The translations under genes and the position numbers were made by a program. 64,000 nt of DNA. Source: Myxococcales bacterium. GTDB lineage: Bacteria > Myxococcota_A > Polyangia > Polyangiales > JAFGIB01. Of this stretch, positions 1-8,477 are shown piece by piece. Below the pieces are notes generated by a model. The model had not been told where the DNA came from and made no database searches. It saw nothing but the letters and a program-made list of their open reading frames with translations. Position 1 is the first letter of the stretch; the number at the start of each line of letters is the position of its first letter. Where the stretch lies: positions 104,951-168,950 of the forward strand of contig JAOUOP010000010.1 in the NCBI GenBank assembly GCA_029880325.1. Direction: 5' to 3'.

Positions 1-492
1 GAGGCCAAGGTGCAAAGGCGCCTGCCCGGCAACTTCCGCATCGAGTTGGAGGAGCGCGAGGCCGTCGCCCTGCTGGTGCTCGAGCAGACCTTCCTGGTGG
101 GTGACGACGGCAGCGTCTTCAAGCCCCTGGAGCCGGGCGATCCCATCGACCTGCCGGTGGTCACGGGCGTCGACGCGGAGCGTTTTCGGGGCGACTTGAA
201 ATTCCGCCGTGCGCTGCTGGTCAGCGTGGTCGCGCTCTTGCACGACTACCGCGATGCGGGCCTGTGGCGGCGCGAACCCATCGCCGAAATTCACGTCGAG
301 GACAGCGCCCATCTCTCGCTCTACGTGGGTGAAGACGCTCTCCTGGTGCGCCTCGGTGCGCGTCCATTTCGTGAAAAACTGCGACGTCTGCGCGGCATTT
401 TGGATGAAATGAAGCGCGACAAGGCGCGCCCGGCCTACGTCTTCCTCGACAATCGACGGCGTCCCGACCGGGTCACTGTGCGCCTGCGTTGA
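1..492 (+). CDS. ftsQ: Cell division protein FtsQ, C-terminal part (5' end outside window)
   Basis: The frame is open from base 1 and codes 163 residues, so the start and the membrane anchor lie outside the window. The visible part starts within the end of the POTRA domain and includes the beta domain: AKVQRRLPGNFRIELEERE matches the usual FtsQ step into the second half, followed by VALLVLEQTFLVGDDG and a conserved proline/glycine loop. FtsQ is a bitopic inner-membrane divisome scaffold that binds FtsB/FtsL. Position directly before ftsA and ftsZ, the classic end of the dcw cluster, supports the call as much as the sequence does. The gap to ftsA is 143 bp, so ftsA may have its own promoter. 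Confidence 0.85.
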   Translation, partial: EAKVQRRLPGNFRIELEEREAVALLVLEQTFLVGDDGSVFKPLEPGDPIDLPVVTGVDAERFRGDLKFRRALLVSVVALLHDYRDAGLWRREPIAEIHVEDSAHLSLYVGEDALLVRLGARPFREKLRRLRGILDEMKRDKARPAYVFLDNRRRPDRVTVRLR

Positions 493-635
493 GAATTAAG
501 TTGACGGCCGCGGGGGCGGCGGTCTGCGGGGCGGGTAAACCGGCCACCCACATGAATTTGCAAGTTTTTTGGGGCGGCTGGGGCGGCTGTGTATTCCTCG
601 GAGTGGACGTTCCCGAGAGCTGCACGAGAGGGCCA

Positions 636-1865
636 ATGGCGGACAACGAACTGATCGCTGGACTGGATCTGGGTACGACGAAAGTCTGTGCCATCGTGGG
701 CGAGCGCGTCGACGACGGCATCGACATCATTGGCATAGGTTCGGTGCCGTCGACGGGTCTGAAAAAGGGCGTCGTCGTCAACATCGAGTCCACCGTCGAG
801 GCCATCGGCGCGGCGATTCAGCAGGCCGAGGCCATGGCCGGCTGTGAGATCGGCACCGTCTACGCGGGCATCGCCGGCAGCCACGTGCGCGGCCTCAACA
901 AGGAAGGCGTCGCGGCGCTGACTGAGCGCGAGGTGCGCGACATCGACGTCCAGCGCGTGCTCGAGCAGAGCAAGGCGATTCCGCTTCCGAGCGACCGCCA
1001 GGTCATCCACGTGCTGCCCCAGGAGTACATCGTCGACGACCAGGACAGCATCACCAAGCCGGTGGGCATGAACGGCGTGCGCCTGGAAGCGCGTGTGCAC
1101 CTGGTCACGGCGGCCTCGAGCGCCATCCAGAACATCATCAAGTGCGCCGAGCGCTGCGACCTGGAAGTGGCCGAGGTGGTGCTCGAGCCGCTGGCGAGCG
1201 CCGAGGCGGTGCTCAGCGAAGACGAAAAAGAGATCGGTGTGGCGCTGATCGACATCGGCGGCGGTACCACCGACGTCATCGTCTACGTCAACCGCGCCGC
1301 CGTGCACACCAGCGTGATCCCGGTGGGCGGCTTGAACCTCACCAGCGACGTGGCCGCCGGCCTGCGCACGCCCATGGCCGAGGCCGAGCGCATCAAGATC
1401 AAATACGGCTGCGCCTTGCCGCGCATGATCGACCCCGAGGACTTGATGGAAGTGCCCTCGGTGGGCGGTCGCGCCCCGCGCAGCCTGCCGCGCGAAGTGC
1501 TGGTGGGCATCATCGAACCACGCGTGGAAGAAATTTTCAGCGCCGTCCATCACGTGCTGTGCGAGACCGGCTATGTGGACATGCTGCATGCCGGTGCGGT
1601 TTTGACCGGTGGTTCAACACTGCTCGACGGCATGCCGGAGCTGGCCGAAGAGATCCTCGGCAAGCCCGTGCGGCGCGCCGAGCCCGTGGGTGTGGGAGGC
1701 CTGGCCGACGTGGTCCGAAGCCCGGCCTATGCCACCGCCGTGGGTCTGGTGAAGTACGGCGCCTCGCGCGACCAGCGCACAAGTCTGCAGCAGCCGGTGC
1801 ATCCGGTGGCCATGCAGCGGGGCTTCGGTTCGCGCATCGGCAGTTGGTTTAGGGAAGTTTTCTGA
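636..1865 (+). CDS. ftsA: Cell division protein FtsA (actin-like FtsZ anchor)
   Basis: 409 residues, normal for FtsA. It is an actin-fold ATPase that tethers FtsZ to the membrane and recruits later divisome proteins. Visible hallmarks are the phosphate-1 loop near the N-terminus (LDLGTTKVCAIVG), the SHS2/1C subdomain region (GIAGSHVRGLN), the second phosphate loop IDIGGGTTDVIVY, and a C-terminal amphipathic end (GFGSRIGSWFREVF) that is the expected membrane-targeting helix. The frame is open back to 489, but I start at ATG 636 because a purine-rich GAGAGG lies about 4-9 bases upstream and homology begins at MADNEL. It is followed by ftsZ after 74 bp. Confidence 0.95.
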   Translation: MADNELIAGLDLGTTKVCAIVGERVDDGIDIIGIGSVPSTGLKKGVVVNIESTVEAIGAAIQQAEAMAGCEIGTVYAGIAGSHVRGLNKEGVAALTEREVRDIDVQRVLEQSKAIPLPSDRQVIHVLPQEYIVDDQDSITKPVGMNGVRLEARVHLVTAASSAIQNIIKCAERCDLEVAEVVLEPLASAEAVLSEDEKEIGVALIDIGGGTTDVIVYVNRAAVHTSVIPVGGLNLTSDVAAGLRTPMAEAERIKIKYGCALPRMIDPEDLMEVPSVGGRAPRSLPREVLVGIIEPRVEEIFSAVHHVLCETGYVDMLHAGAVLTGGSTLLDGMPELAEEILGKPVRRAEPVGVGGLADVVRSPAYATAVGLVKYGASRDQRTSLQQPVHPVAMQRGFGSRIGSWFREVF

Positions 1866-1939
1866 GCACAGGATATGCGCGCCGGCTGTGAGGGGGCGTC
1901 CTCCGACCGGCGCAACAAGGGAAAGACACGAGGCAAGCG

Positions 1940-3241
1940 ATGGCACTTTCGATCGATTTCGCGGACGACGCGAAGCTCCAGGCCAAGATCAAGGTGGTCG
2001 GTGTGGGCGGTGGTGGAGGTAACGCCATCAATACGATGATCCACTCGGGCCTCGAGGGCGTCGAGTTCATCGCGGCCAACACCGACACCCAGGCCTTGTC
2101 CGAGAATCTCGCGGCAGAGAAGATCGCGCTCGGAGCCTCGCTCACGCGCGGCCTTGGTGCCGGGGCGCTGCCCGAGGTGGGGCGCAAGGCGGCGCTCGAA
2201 GAGGTCCAGCGCATCGCCGAGTCGGTGGCGGGCGCGGACATGGTCTTCGTCACCGCCGGCATGGGCGGCGGCACGGGCACCGGTGCCGCGCCCATCATCG
2301 CCCAGATCGCCCGCGATCAGGGCGCGCTGACGGTCGCCGTCGTCACCAAGCCCTTCCTCTTCGAGGGCCGGCGTCGCATGAAGAACGCCAGCGAAGGCCT
2401 CGACGAGCTGGCCGAGTCGGTCGACACCATCATCTCGATCCCCAACGAGAAGCTGCTCGACTTGGGCGACGAAGACATGTCCATGCAGGACGCCTTCCGC
2501 CGCGCCGACGATGTGCTGGTGCAGGCCGTGCGCGGCATCAGCGACCTGATCGTACACACCGGCATGATCAACGTGGACTTCGCCGACGTGAAGACCATCA
2601 TGAGCTGCACCGGCCGCGCCCTGATGGGCACCGGCTACGGCCGCGGCGAAAACCGGGCCATCGAAGCCGCCCAGGTGGCGATCAACTCGCCGCTCTTGGA
2701 CGACATCTCGGTCGAGGGCGCCACGGGCATCCTGATCAACTTCACCGCCGGCCCCGACATCGGCATTCGCGAGATCAGCCGCGCGGCCTCGCTGGTGCAA
2801 GAAGCGGCCCACGAAGAAGCCAACATCATCTTCGGCCTGGTCACCGACCCCGAGATGAGCGACGTGGTCAAGGTCACCGTCATCGCCACCGGTTTTGACA
2901 TGCAGCCCGCCAGCCAGGACGGACCGCTGACGCGGGGGAGGGCCAGCGCGCCATCGGCGACACACGTACCCAATAGCGTACCGGTGGGTGTGCGTCAGGC
3001 CTCCCAGCAGGTGCTCTCGCGCACCGGCGTGGGCGTCCCATCGCAGCCCCAGGCCCAGCACGTGCAGCATGTGCAGCGCGACGTATTGGCGCAGCCCAAG
3101 CGGCGCCCGCCGCAGGTGCCGGTGCAGGCGCAGATCCCCGTGGGCAACGCGAATCCGGCGCCCAGGCCCTTTGGGGCGAGCGCGATTCACGACGAGGCCA
3201 CGCTGGACATCCCGGCCTACATCCGTCGCTCGCGACCGTAG
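1940..3241 (+). CDS. ftsZ: Cell division GTPase FtsZ
   Basis: 433 residues. Tubulin-like GTPase that polymerises into the Z ring at mid-cell. The N-terminal GGGGGNAINTMI loop and the tubulin signature GMGGGTGTG at residues about 107-115 form the nucleotide pocket, and the T7-loop region (NVDFADVKTIM) is intact. After residue about 315 comes a long low-complexity Pro/Gln/Val linker, ending in the conserved C-terminal peptide LDIPAYIRR that binds FtsA. Directly downstream of ftsA. The hairpin at 3282-3306 could end this transcript. Confidence 0.97.
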   Translation: MALSIDFADDAKLQAKIKVVGVGGGGGNAINTMIHSGLEGVEFIAANTDTQALSENLAAEKIALGASLTRGLGAGALPEVGRKAALEEVQRIAESVAGADMVFVTAGMGGGTGTGAAPIIAQIARDQGALTVAVVTKPFLFEGRRRMKNASEGLDELAESVDTIISIPNEKLLDLGDEDMSMQDAFRRADDVLVQAVRGISDLIVHTGMINVDFADVKTIMSCTGRALMGTGYGRGENRAIEAAQVAINSPLLDDISVEGATGILINFTAGPDIGIREISRAASLVQEAAHEEANIIFGLVTDPEMSDVVKVTVIATGFDMQPASQDGPLTRGRASAPSATHVPNSVPVGVRQASQQVLSRTGVGVPSQPQAQHVQHVQRDVLAQPKRRPPQVPVQAQIPVGNANPAPRPFGASAIHDEATLDIPAYIRRSRP

Positions 3242-3281
3242 CAGGGCTGTGGTGCCTGTGGCGCTTGGCGAAGCCCGACGA

Positions 3282-3306
3282 CTCCGCTAGCTTCGCGCTG
3301 GCGGAG
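3282..3306 (+). promoter_or_regulatory. Hairpin between ftsZ and the Nudix gene, covering its ribosome binding site
   Basis: Arms CTCCGCTAGC (3282-3291) and GCTGGCGGAG (3297-3306) pair over 10 bp with one T-G wobble around a 5-base loop TTCGC. There is no T-tract, so it is not a canonical terminator. The 3' arm contains the start of the GGAGGAG Shine-Dalgarno of the Nudix gene (ATG 3317), so folding would hide that site. The 5' arm also holds TAGCTT, a possible -10. Confidence 0.45.
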
Positions 3307-3316
3307 GAGACGGGCG

Positions 3317-3859
3317 ATGCGGCGAGCCATTCGGGCCGAAGTGCAGTCGATCGCACCACTGGACGAAGTGGAGCGAGAGACCGTGGAGCAGGTGCTCCGC
3401 TGGGTCGACTCCGGCGCGTCCCTGTGCCGGATTGAGAAGCCCGCCACGCCACCGCGGCACCTGGTCTCGTACTTCGTGCTCGTCGACGGTGACCATGTGT
3501 TGCTGGTCGACCACATCAACGCCGAGCGCTGGCTGCCCACCGGAGGTCACGTCGAGCCGGGAGAGCATCCGCGGGATACGGTGCGCCGCGAAGTGCGCGA
3601 GGAACTCGGCATCGAGCACGACTTTCTCTTCGCCGAGCCTTTGTTGATCAGCAGTGTGGAAACCGTCGGCAAGACGGCCCATCACACCGACGTCAGCCTG
3701 TGGTACGCCCTGCGTGGCGATCGGGAGCAGGCGTTGCGTTACGACGCCTCCGAGTTTCATTCAGTGCGCTGGTTCCACCGCGACGCCATCCCCTTCGGGC
3801 AGAGCGACCCGCACATGCGGCGGTTTCTGGAGAAGCTGGCGCTGCGGGTGGGGCGGTGA
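3317..3859 (+). CDS. Nudix hydrolase
   Basis: 180 residues. Nudix enzymes cleave nucleoside diphosphates linked to another moiety; the substrate here cannot be told. The Nudix box GX5EX7REUXEEXGU is complete at residues 76-99 (GGHVEPGEHPRDTVRREVRE then ELGI), including the metal-binding REVREE glutamates. It is preceded by WLPT, as in MutT/ADP-ribose pyrophosphatase-like members. About 45 residues precede the fold, predicted helical, which is longer than minimal MutT. ATG 3317 is preceded by a good GGAGGAG. It follows ftsZ but is functionally unrelated as far as can be seen. Confidence 0.9.
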   Translation: MRRAIRAEVQSIAPLDEVERETVEQVLRWVDSGASLCRIEKPATPPRHLVSYFVLVDGDHVLLVDHINAERWLPTGGHVEPGEHPRDTVRREVREELGIEHDFLFAEPLLISSVETVGKTAHHTDVSLWYALRGDREQALRYDASEFHSVRWFHRDAIPFGQSDPHMRRFLEKLALRVGR

Positions 3860-4006
3860 GCGTTTGGGCGGCGTTGCGAACGCGTCGAAAGCGACTCGTC
3901 GTCTGAGGGGTGTGCGAGCGCAGGTCGGTGTTGACGGCGTTGAACGCCTGCATCCAGAGGCTTACGGGTCGCGGTCTTGGCGCCAGGAGACGAGACGCTC
4001 CCGCTT

Positions 4007-4517
4007 CTACGGCAACGCGGGCAGTTCTTGCGCCGACCACCCGCTCGCGACGCCTCGAGCCAGCCACACGTGGCCCGTCACGCCAAATGGCTCGTCACGT
4101 CGGCGCATGCGCTCGAGCACTTCGGCTGCGGTGCGTTCGGCGTCTGCCACGACCGCCTCGGGATAGCCGAGGCTAGCGCCCGTCGTGATGCCGCACCACG
4201 TCCAGATCCACGTCGACGACTTGAACACGCTGCGGCGCGTAGCTCGGTGCCGCGATTACGTCGACGTAGACCGCCAAATCCGCCTGCTCCGGAAGAAAGC
4301 GTGCCGCGTACAATGCCTCCCAGGGGTACATGATGACCTGCGGGTAGGAGGTGGTGATGGGCGACTGCTCCGCGAGCTGGACCGGTGCACCTTGCGGTAC
4401 GTAGCTCCATCGCCCGTGGTCGTCTTCGCCGAGAGCGAAGGCGTGCCAGTGCCAGCGCGGCGTTGCTGGCCACTTGCGCACGTCGACGTAGACCACGTCG
4501 CCAGCAGTCGCGCTCAT
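4007..4517 (-). pseudogene. DUF402 family protein, frameshifted with internal loss
   Basis: From ATG 4517 the frame reads GDVVYVDVRKWPATPRWHW and continues to VDVDLDVVRHHDGR, a typical DUF402 beta-barrel sequence, and stops at about 4173. The family continuation GYPEAVVADAERTAAEVLER follows at once in another frame to 4007. Members normally have about a dozen extra residues (an acidic DEDEF-like stretch) between these parts. The gene therefore appears to have lost a short internal segment out of frame. DUF402 proteins include nucleotide phosphatases, but this copy should be inactive. It overlaps the upstream methyltransferase remnant by ATGA. Confidence 0.7.
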
Positions 4518-4870
4518 CGGGGCCACCCCCACACGACAGTCGCCGTCAGCTTTCCACGAACGATGCCATCGGGCACGTGCGGTGATACCAAGTCGCGTAG
4601 TTCCGCGTCGAAGCGCGCGGCCACCTCGGCTCCCATGCGCTCGCGGGAGAAGCCGTTGCGCGAATGGAACGATTCGACGTAGTTGCCGACTGTCAAGTCG
4701 CCGCTTCCGCAGCCCAGCTCGAGCACGCGGGCGTCGGCAGGCAACGACTGCAGCAAGAGGTCGAAGACCTCGTCCGGATAGGGCGGCCGTGTGGGATAGG
4801 CCGCGACTACGCTGCGGTCTGCGAACTGGCTGGCGTAGGGCTGATCCAGGTGCCGTGGTCGCTCGATCAT
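4514..4870 (-). pseudogene. Class I SAM-dependent methyltransferase, internally deleted
   Basis: 118 codons where relatives have about 250. The N-terminal part runs to the SAM-binding motif I (RVLELGCGSGDLT) and then jumps in frame to what looks like the far C-terminal part (VGNYVESFHSRNGFSRERM to VVWGWPR), so the bulk of the Rossmann fold seems missing. An uncharacterised short protein is possible but unlikely to bind SAM. The stop overlaps the DUF402 start as ATGA (4514-4517), a sign of an originally translationally coupled pair. A TANNNT box lies 6 bases before the ATG, so the remnant may still be transcribed. Confidence 0.65.
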
Positions 4871-4882
4871 CGAGTCAGGCTA
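4871..4882 (-). promoter_or_regulatory. Candidate leaderless -10 box of the methyltransferase remnant
   Basis: On the minus strand TAGCCT (4882-4877) is followed by six bases (GACTCG) and then the ATG at 4870. No Shine-Dalgarno is present. Confidence 0.5.
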
Positions 4883-5020
4883 GCCTAGCATGGCCGGGGC
4901 GCGCCGTGCGGCGAGGGCCTAGACTCGCGCTGAGGTTTCTGGAAATGGCCAATTTCGAACTTCGAAGTATCGAGCTCCGAATAAGAGCGGAGGAGAGATG
5001 CCGCAGGGGGTCGCCCCGCC

Positions 5021-5032
5021 TATGATTCGAGC
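5021..5032 (+). promoter_or_regulatory. Candidate leaderless -10 box of the UPF0016 gene
   Basis: TATGAT (5021-5026, five of six TATAAT positions) and a six-base spacer TCGAGC lead straight into ATG 5033. Transcription would begin at or next to the A of the start codon. Confidence 0.6.
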
Positions 5033-5305
5033 ATGGACCTCAAGACCGTGGCCGTCACCTTCGTCACCATCTTCTTCGCCGAGCTGGGCGACAAGACACA
5101 ACTCGGAGTTTTCGGCCTGGCGGGTTCGTCGAGTTCCAAGCTTTCCGTTTTCCTGGGCGCCAGCGCCGCGCTGATCGCGAGCACAGCGGTTGCCGTCGTC
5201 GCCGGCGAGGCGGTGACGCAGGCGGTGCCGCCGGTGTGGCTCGAGCGAGCTGCCGGTGCCCTCTTCGTGGTGCTGGGTCTGCTCTTTCTCGTTCGTGCCC
5301 AGTGA
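5033..5305 (+). CDS. UPF0016 (TMEM165/GDT1-like) cation transporter, single-repeat form
   Basis: 90 residues. This family moves Mn2+ or Ca2+ against H+ across membranes. The signature ExGDKTQ is present as ELGDKTQ at residues 17-23, at the end of the first membrane helix, and two further hydrophobic segments follow (about 35-58 and 70-88). Most family proteins carry two copies of this half; this is a one-repeat form, and no second half gene is next to it, so it would have to work as a homodimer or with a partner elsewhere. The start is supported by the TATGAT box just upstream. Confidence 0.85.
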   Translation: MDLKTVAVTFVTIFFAELGDKTQLGVFGLAGSSSSKLSVFLGASAALIASTAVAVVAGEAVTQAVPPVWLERAAGALFVVLGLLFLVRAQ

Positions 5306-5403
5306 GCCGCGCTCGCGCCGAATATCCCGCCTCAAGTTGACGCCGACATCGTCCGAATCCCCAGTGTGCACGCAGACCGCGTGTCGTCGGACGCAGTAAA
5401 TCC

Positions 5404-7020
5404 ATGTCCAGACCCCGCAGACTGGCTCCCAGGTACCCCGCGCGATTGCGGGTGGCCCTGCGAGTGCTGGGCGCGTCGGAGCTACAGGAGTTTGTCGCGA
5501 CCGACATCAGCGTCGGTGGGCTCTTCCTGGCCACCGACGACCCCCCCGAGATCTTCACCGACGTGCAGGTCGCCCTGCCCAGCCCCGACGGCAGCAGCAG
5601 CTGGGTGTACGCCCGTGTGGTGCACGTCATGTCGGTGCTGCGGGCCCGCGAATGCGGTGTGGTGGCAGGTGTCGGTCTTCAATTCGAGCGCATCGACTCC
5701 GGAGCGCGGACCGCCATCGAGGGGCTGGTGGACTGGGCCAAGCAGCGCGATCCCAGGGCCTGCATTCCGTGCCGGCGCTCGGGCATCGAGACCCCCGACG
5801 ACTTGGACTCGGTCTACAACTACCTGTTGTGCGCCATCGATGGGCGGCAGCGCCCCGACGAGCTGGCCGAGGCACTCGCGCTGGAACTCGACGTCGTCGA
5901 GGCCATGCTCGCCGAGCTTCAGCGGCGCGGCCTGATCGAGCGCGTCGCGGCATCCCTGCGGCCCCCATCCCCGCTCCGGTCTCCGGAGCCGGCGACCGCT
6001 GCAATGCCGGCCCGCGAAGCAAGCCAGGTGCGCAAAAGGCCGGCCTCCGGCACGCAGGTCAACAGGCGTCTGCGCGCCGCCATCGACGCGCGCTACGCGG
6101 CCATGGCCAGCGCCGACCACTATCAGGTCTTGGAAGTCTCCAAGAGCGCCAGTGCCGAGGCCATCCGCGGCTCCTACATGAAGCTCGCCCGGTCGCTTCA
6201 TCCCGACGCCTACCATGACCAACCCCTGGGTGAGCTGCGCGGCAAACTCGAGCGCGTATTCGGTCGCCTCAACGAGGCCTATGGCGTGCTCAGCCGCGCC
6301 GACTTGCGCGCCGAGTACGACGCCTACCTGCGTCGGCAGGCCCGCCTGGCGGAGTTGCCCGCGGTCGATGCGGCCAGCACCACTGCAAGAGCCGCAGTTC
6401 CCAGGGCCGCAAGGACGCCGCGGGGTCGGGGCTCGGGCATCGAGCGCCGCTCGCAACCGGGCGCTGCCTCGGCAGCCACAGGCTCGCTTCCCGAGCGCTG
6501 CTTCGAGGAGGCCGCGCACGCCCATCGGCAGGGAGACCATCTGGAGGCGGTTCGGCGTCTTGCTCTCCTGCGCGCCATGGACCACGGCAGTGAAGAACTC
6601 GAGCGCTGCGCCGAGGAACTCGACCGCCGTCTATGTGCCGCCCTTTCCGACTACTACGAGCAGCAGGCTCTCTACGAAGAGCGCTACCAAAAATGGGCAA
6701 AGGCGGCCATTTCCTGGGGGCGCGTCTGCGCCGGTCGTCCCGACGACGCCGAGAGCCACCGGCGCGCGGCCTCGGCGCTACTCGAGGCCGGCGGTGATTT
6801 GCGCCAGGCCGTCGACCACGGCCGCCGCGCCGTCCAGCTGTCGCCCCTGAGCTTCGAAGCTCACCGCACCCTGGGCCACGTCTATATGGCTGCCGGTATG
6901 TCCACGAGCGCCCGCGCTGAACTCGAAAAAGCGGCCGCCCTGGCGCGCGGCGAGGATCCCAAGCCGCGCCCCGTCGAACGCTTTGGAGTCATCAAGCGGC
7001 TCTTTGCAAAAGTCGGCTAG
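5404..7020 (+). CDS. PilZ - winged-helix-like - J-domain - TPR fusion protein
   Basis: 538 residues, no signal peptide, probably cytosolic. An N-terminal PilZ domain (about 5-105) has both c-di-GMP-binding elements: RxxxR within RRLAPR and DxSxxG as DISVGG. A predicted small helical region follows (about 120-185, ending LQRRGLIERV, like a winged helix). A J domain (about 234-300) has the HPD tripeptide at 266-268, needed to stimulate Hsp70 ATPase. A linker leads to TPR-like helices (about 360-538). This suggests a c-di-GMP-responsive co-chaperone or scaffold; that role is inference. It ends convergently with, and overlaps by 29 bp, the symporter gene on the other strand. Confidence 0.85.
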   Translation: MSRPRRLAPRYPARLRVALRVLGASELQEFVATDISVGGLFLATDDPPEIFTDVQVALPSPDGSSSWVYARVVHVMSVLRARECGVVAGVGLQFERIDSGARTAIEGLVDWAKQRDPRACIPCRRSGIETPDDLDSVYNYLLCAIDGRQRPDELAEALALELDVVEAMLAELQRRGLIERVAASLRPPSPLRSPEPATAAMPAREASQVRKRPASGTQVNRRLRAAIDARYAAMASADHYQVLEVSKSASAEAIRGSYMKLARSLHPDAYHDQPLGELRGKLERVFGRLNEAYGVLSRADLRAEYDAYLRRQARLAELPAVDAASTTARAAVPRAARTPRGRGSGIERRSQPGAASAATGSLPERCFEEAAHAHRQGDHLEAVRRLALLRAMDHGSEELERCAEELDRRLCAALSDYYEQQALYEERYQKWAKAAISWGRVCAGRPDDAESHRRAASALLEAGGDLRQAVDHGRRAVQLSPLSFEAHRTLGHVYMAAGMSTSARAELEKAAALARGEDPKPRPVERFGVIKRLFAKVG

Positions 7021-8473
7021 CGCCGCGCGACAGCGCAAGCGTGAGCGCCCCGTTGAGCGCAACGCCCCAGACGCCCGCGTGCACGCCCAGGGGCTTGGCC
7101 ACCACCGGCAGCCCCAAGAGGTCTCCGAGCAGAAGCACGAGCGTCAAGCCGAGCCCCGCACCCATGCCCAGCAGCACCGCCCGCGCCGGCACCTCGGGCC
7201 GATGCAGGCCGAGAAAAACGGCCGGTGCCGCCTGGCATAGCACCTCGAGCTTGACCTCGGTCAGGCGCCACAGCGTCTGCGGCAGGGCGACCGCCAGGTA
7301 CACCAGCAAAGCCATCAGCGCCCACGAAAAGCGCTTGCCGAATGCCGTCAGTTGCTTTTGGCCCGCGTCCGGCCGTAGCAGGGCGTAGAGGTCCTGGGTG
7401 ACGAGCGATGCGATCGACAACAGCGCCGAGTCCACCGTCGACATGATCGCCGCCACGGTCGCGCAAACCAGCACCACCACCAAGAGCGAAAACTCCGGGC
7501 GTGCCGTCACCAGGTCGAGCAGCACGTGCAGCACGATCTGTTCGCTCTCGCCCCTGGACAGTCCCGGAAAGCGCGCCGCGCCCAGGATACCCAGTAGGAT
7601 CATCAGCAGGGTGGTGACAAAGGGCATTAGCAGCATCAGCGAAAGCGAACGCCTCAGGGCCAGCGCGTCGCGGGCGGCGTAGATACGCTGGACCGCGTGG
7701 GGGTAGATGGAGACGCCGAAGCTGACCAAGAGCAGCGTGCTGCTCCAGCCGAGCTTGCCCCGCAGGTCCGGCGCCTGCCACTTCTGGGGCGCCTGCTCGG
7801 CAAGCAGCGCCGCGTGCTGGGCGAGGCCGCCGTGGTGATGCAGCACGGCCGCGAAGATCAGGATGCAGCTGACCAGCAGAATGCTGCCCTGGATCACATC
7901 GGTCCAGGCCACCGCGCGCATTCCACCCAGTGTTTCATAGAGCACCATCAAGAAGGCCAGCAGCACGATGCCCTCGGTGAAGCCCACGCGCCCGCCGGTG
8001 GCCGCGCTGACGACGAAGCCGATGGCCTTGAGATTCGAGAGAATGTAGGAGGCCAGCGCGAAGACGAAGATCGCCGTCGCGCACAGGGTCAGTGTGCGAT
8101 CGCCGTAGCGCTGCTGCAGAAAGTCCCCCGGTGTCACGAAACCGTGGGTTTTGGACAGGGCGTGCAGTCGCGGTGCGATCATCAAGTAGCCGCCCATGAT
8201 CGAGCAGCCGAAGGTCACCGCCACCAGGAAGGCATAACCCTGGCGATAGGCGTTGCCGGCGAAGCCGACCAGGGTCAGGCCGCTGTACTGGGTGGCGTAG
8301 AGGGTCAGAAAGAGCACCAGCGGCCCCAGGGCTCGACCGCCGAGATAGAAGTCGGCAAGTGAGTCCTCGCGCCGAGCCAGACGCCCCGCGATGCCGACGC
8401 CGAAGAGCAGCACGAAGTAGAGCGCGACGACTCCGTAGCCGCCGGAGTCCAGGAGGGCCGCCCGTTGCTCCAT
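6992..8473 (-). CDS. Sodium:solute symporter (SSS/SLC5 family)
   Basis: 493 residues with about thirteen hydrophobic segments, standard for SSS transporters that couple Na+ entry to uptake of an organic solute. Typical family features are the early DFYLGGRALGPLVLFLTLYA region and the central AVAWTDVIQGSILL segment, the usual helix-6 sodium-binding signature. The substrate is not evident. It is the last gene of an operon with the small membrane protein (4 bases upstream) and an aminotransferase, so an amino acid or its keto acid is a reasonable guess. Confidence 0.88.
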   Translation of the reverse strand: MEQRAALLDSGGYGVVALYFVLLFGVGIAGRLARREDSLADFYLGGRALGPLVLFLTLYATQYSGLTLVGFAGNAYRQGYAFLVAVTFGCSIMGGYLMIAPRLHALSKTHGFVTPGDFLQQRYGDRTLTLCATAIFVFALASYILSNLKAIGFVVSAATGGRVGFTEGIVLLAFLMVLYETLGGMRAVAWTDVIQGSILLVSCILIFAAVLHHHGGLAQHAALLAEQAPQKWQAPDLRGKLGWSSTLLLVSFGVSIYPHAVQRIYAARDALALRRSLSLMLLMPFVTTLLMILLGILGAARFPGLSRGESEQIVLHVLLDLVTARPEFSLLVVVLVCATVAAIMSTVDSALLSIASLVTQDLYALLRPDAGQKQLTAFGKRFSWALMALLVYLAVALPQTLWRLTEVKLEVLCQAAPAVFLGLHRPEVPARAVLLGMGAGLGLTLVLLLGDLLGLPVVAKPLGVHAGVWGVALNGALTLALSRGASRLLQRAA

Positions 8474-8477
8474 GGCC

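Noticed and set aside
435..1589. Long minus-strand open frame inside ftsA (and similar ones opposite ftsZ, egtB, sahR-ahcY and nadB)
   Set aside because: His/Asp/Val/Gly-rich translation typical of the antisense of G+C-rich genes, overlapping well-supported proteins. No family features.
3936..3948. 13-bp palindrome GGCGTT-G-AACGCC downstream of the Nudix gene
   Set aside because: Isolated, loop too small for a hairpin, not at a promoter position. Left as chance.
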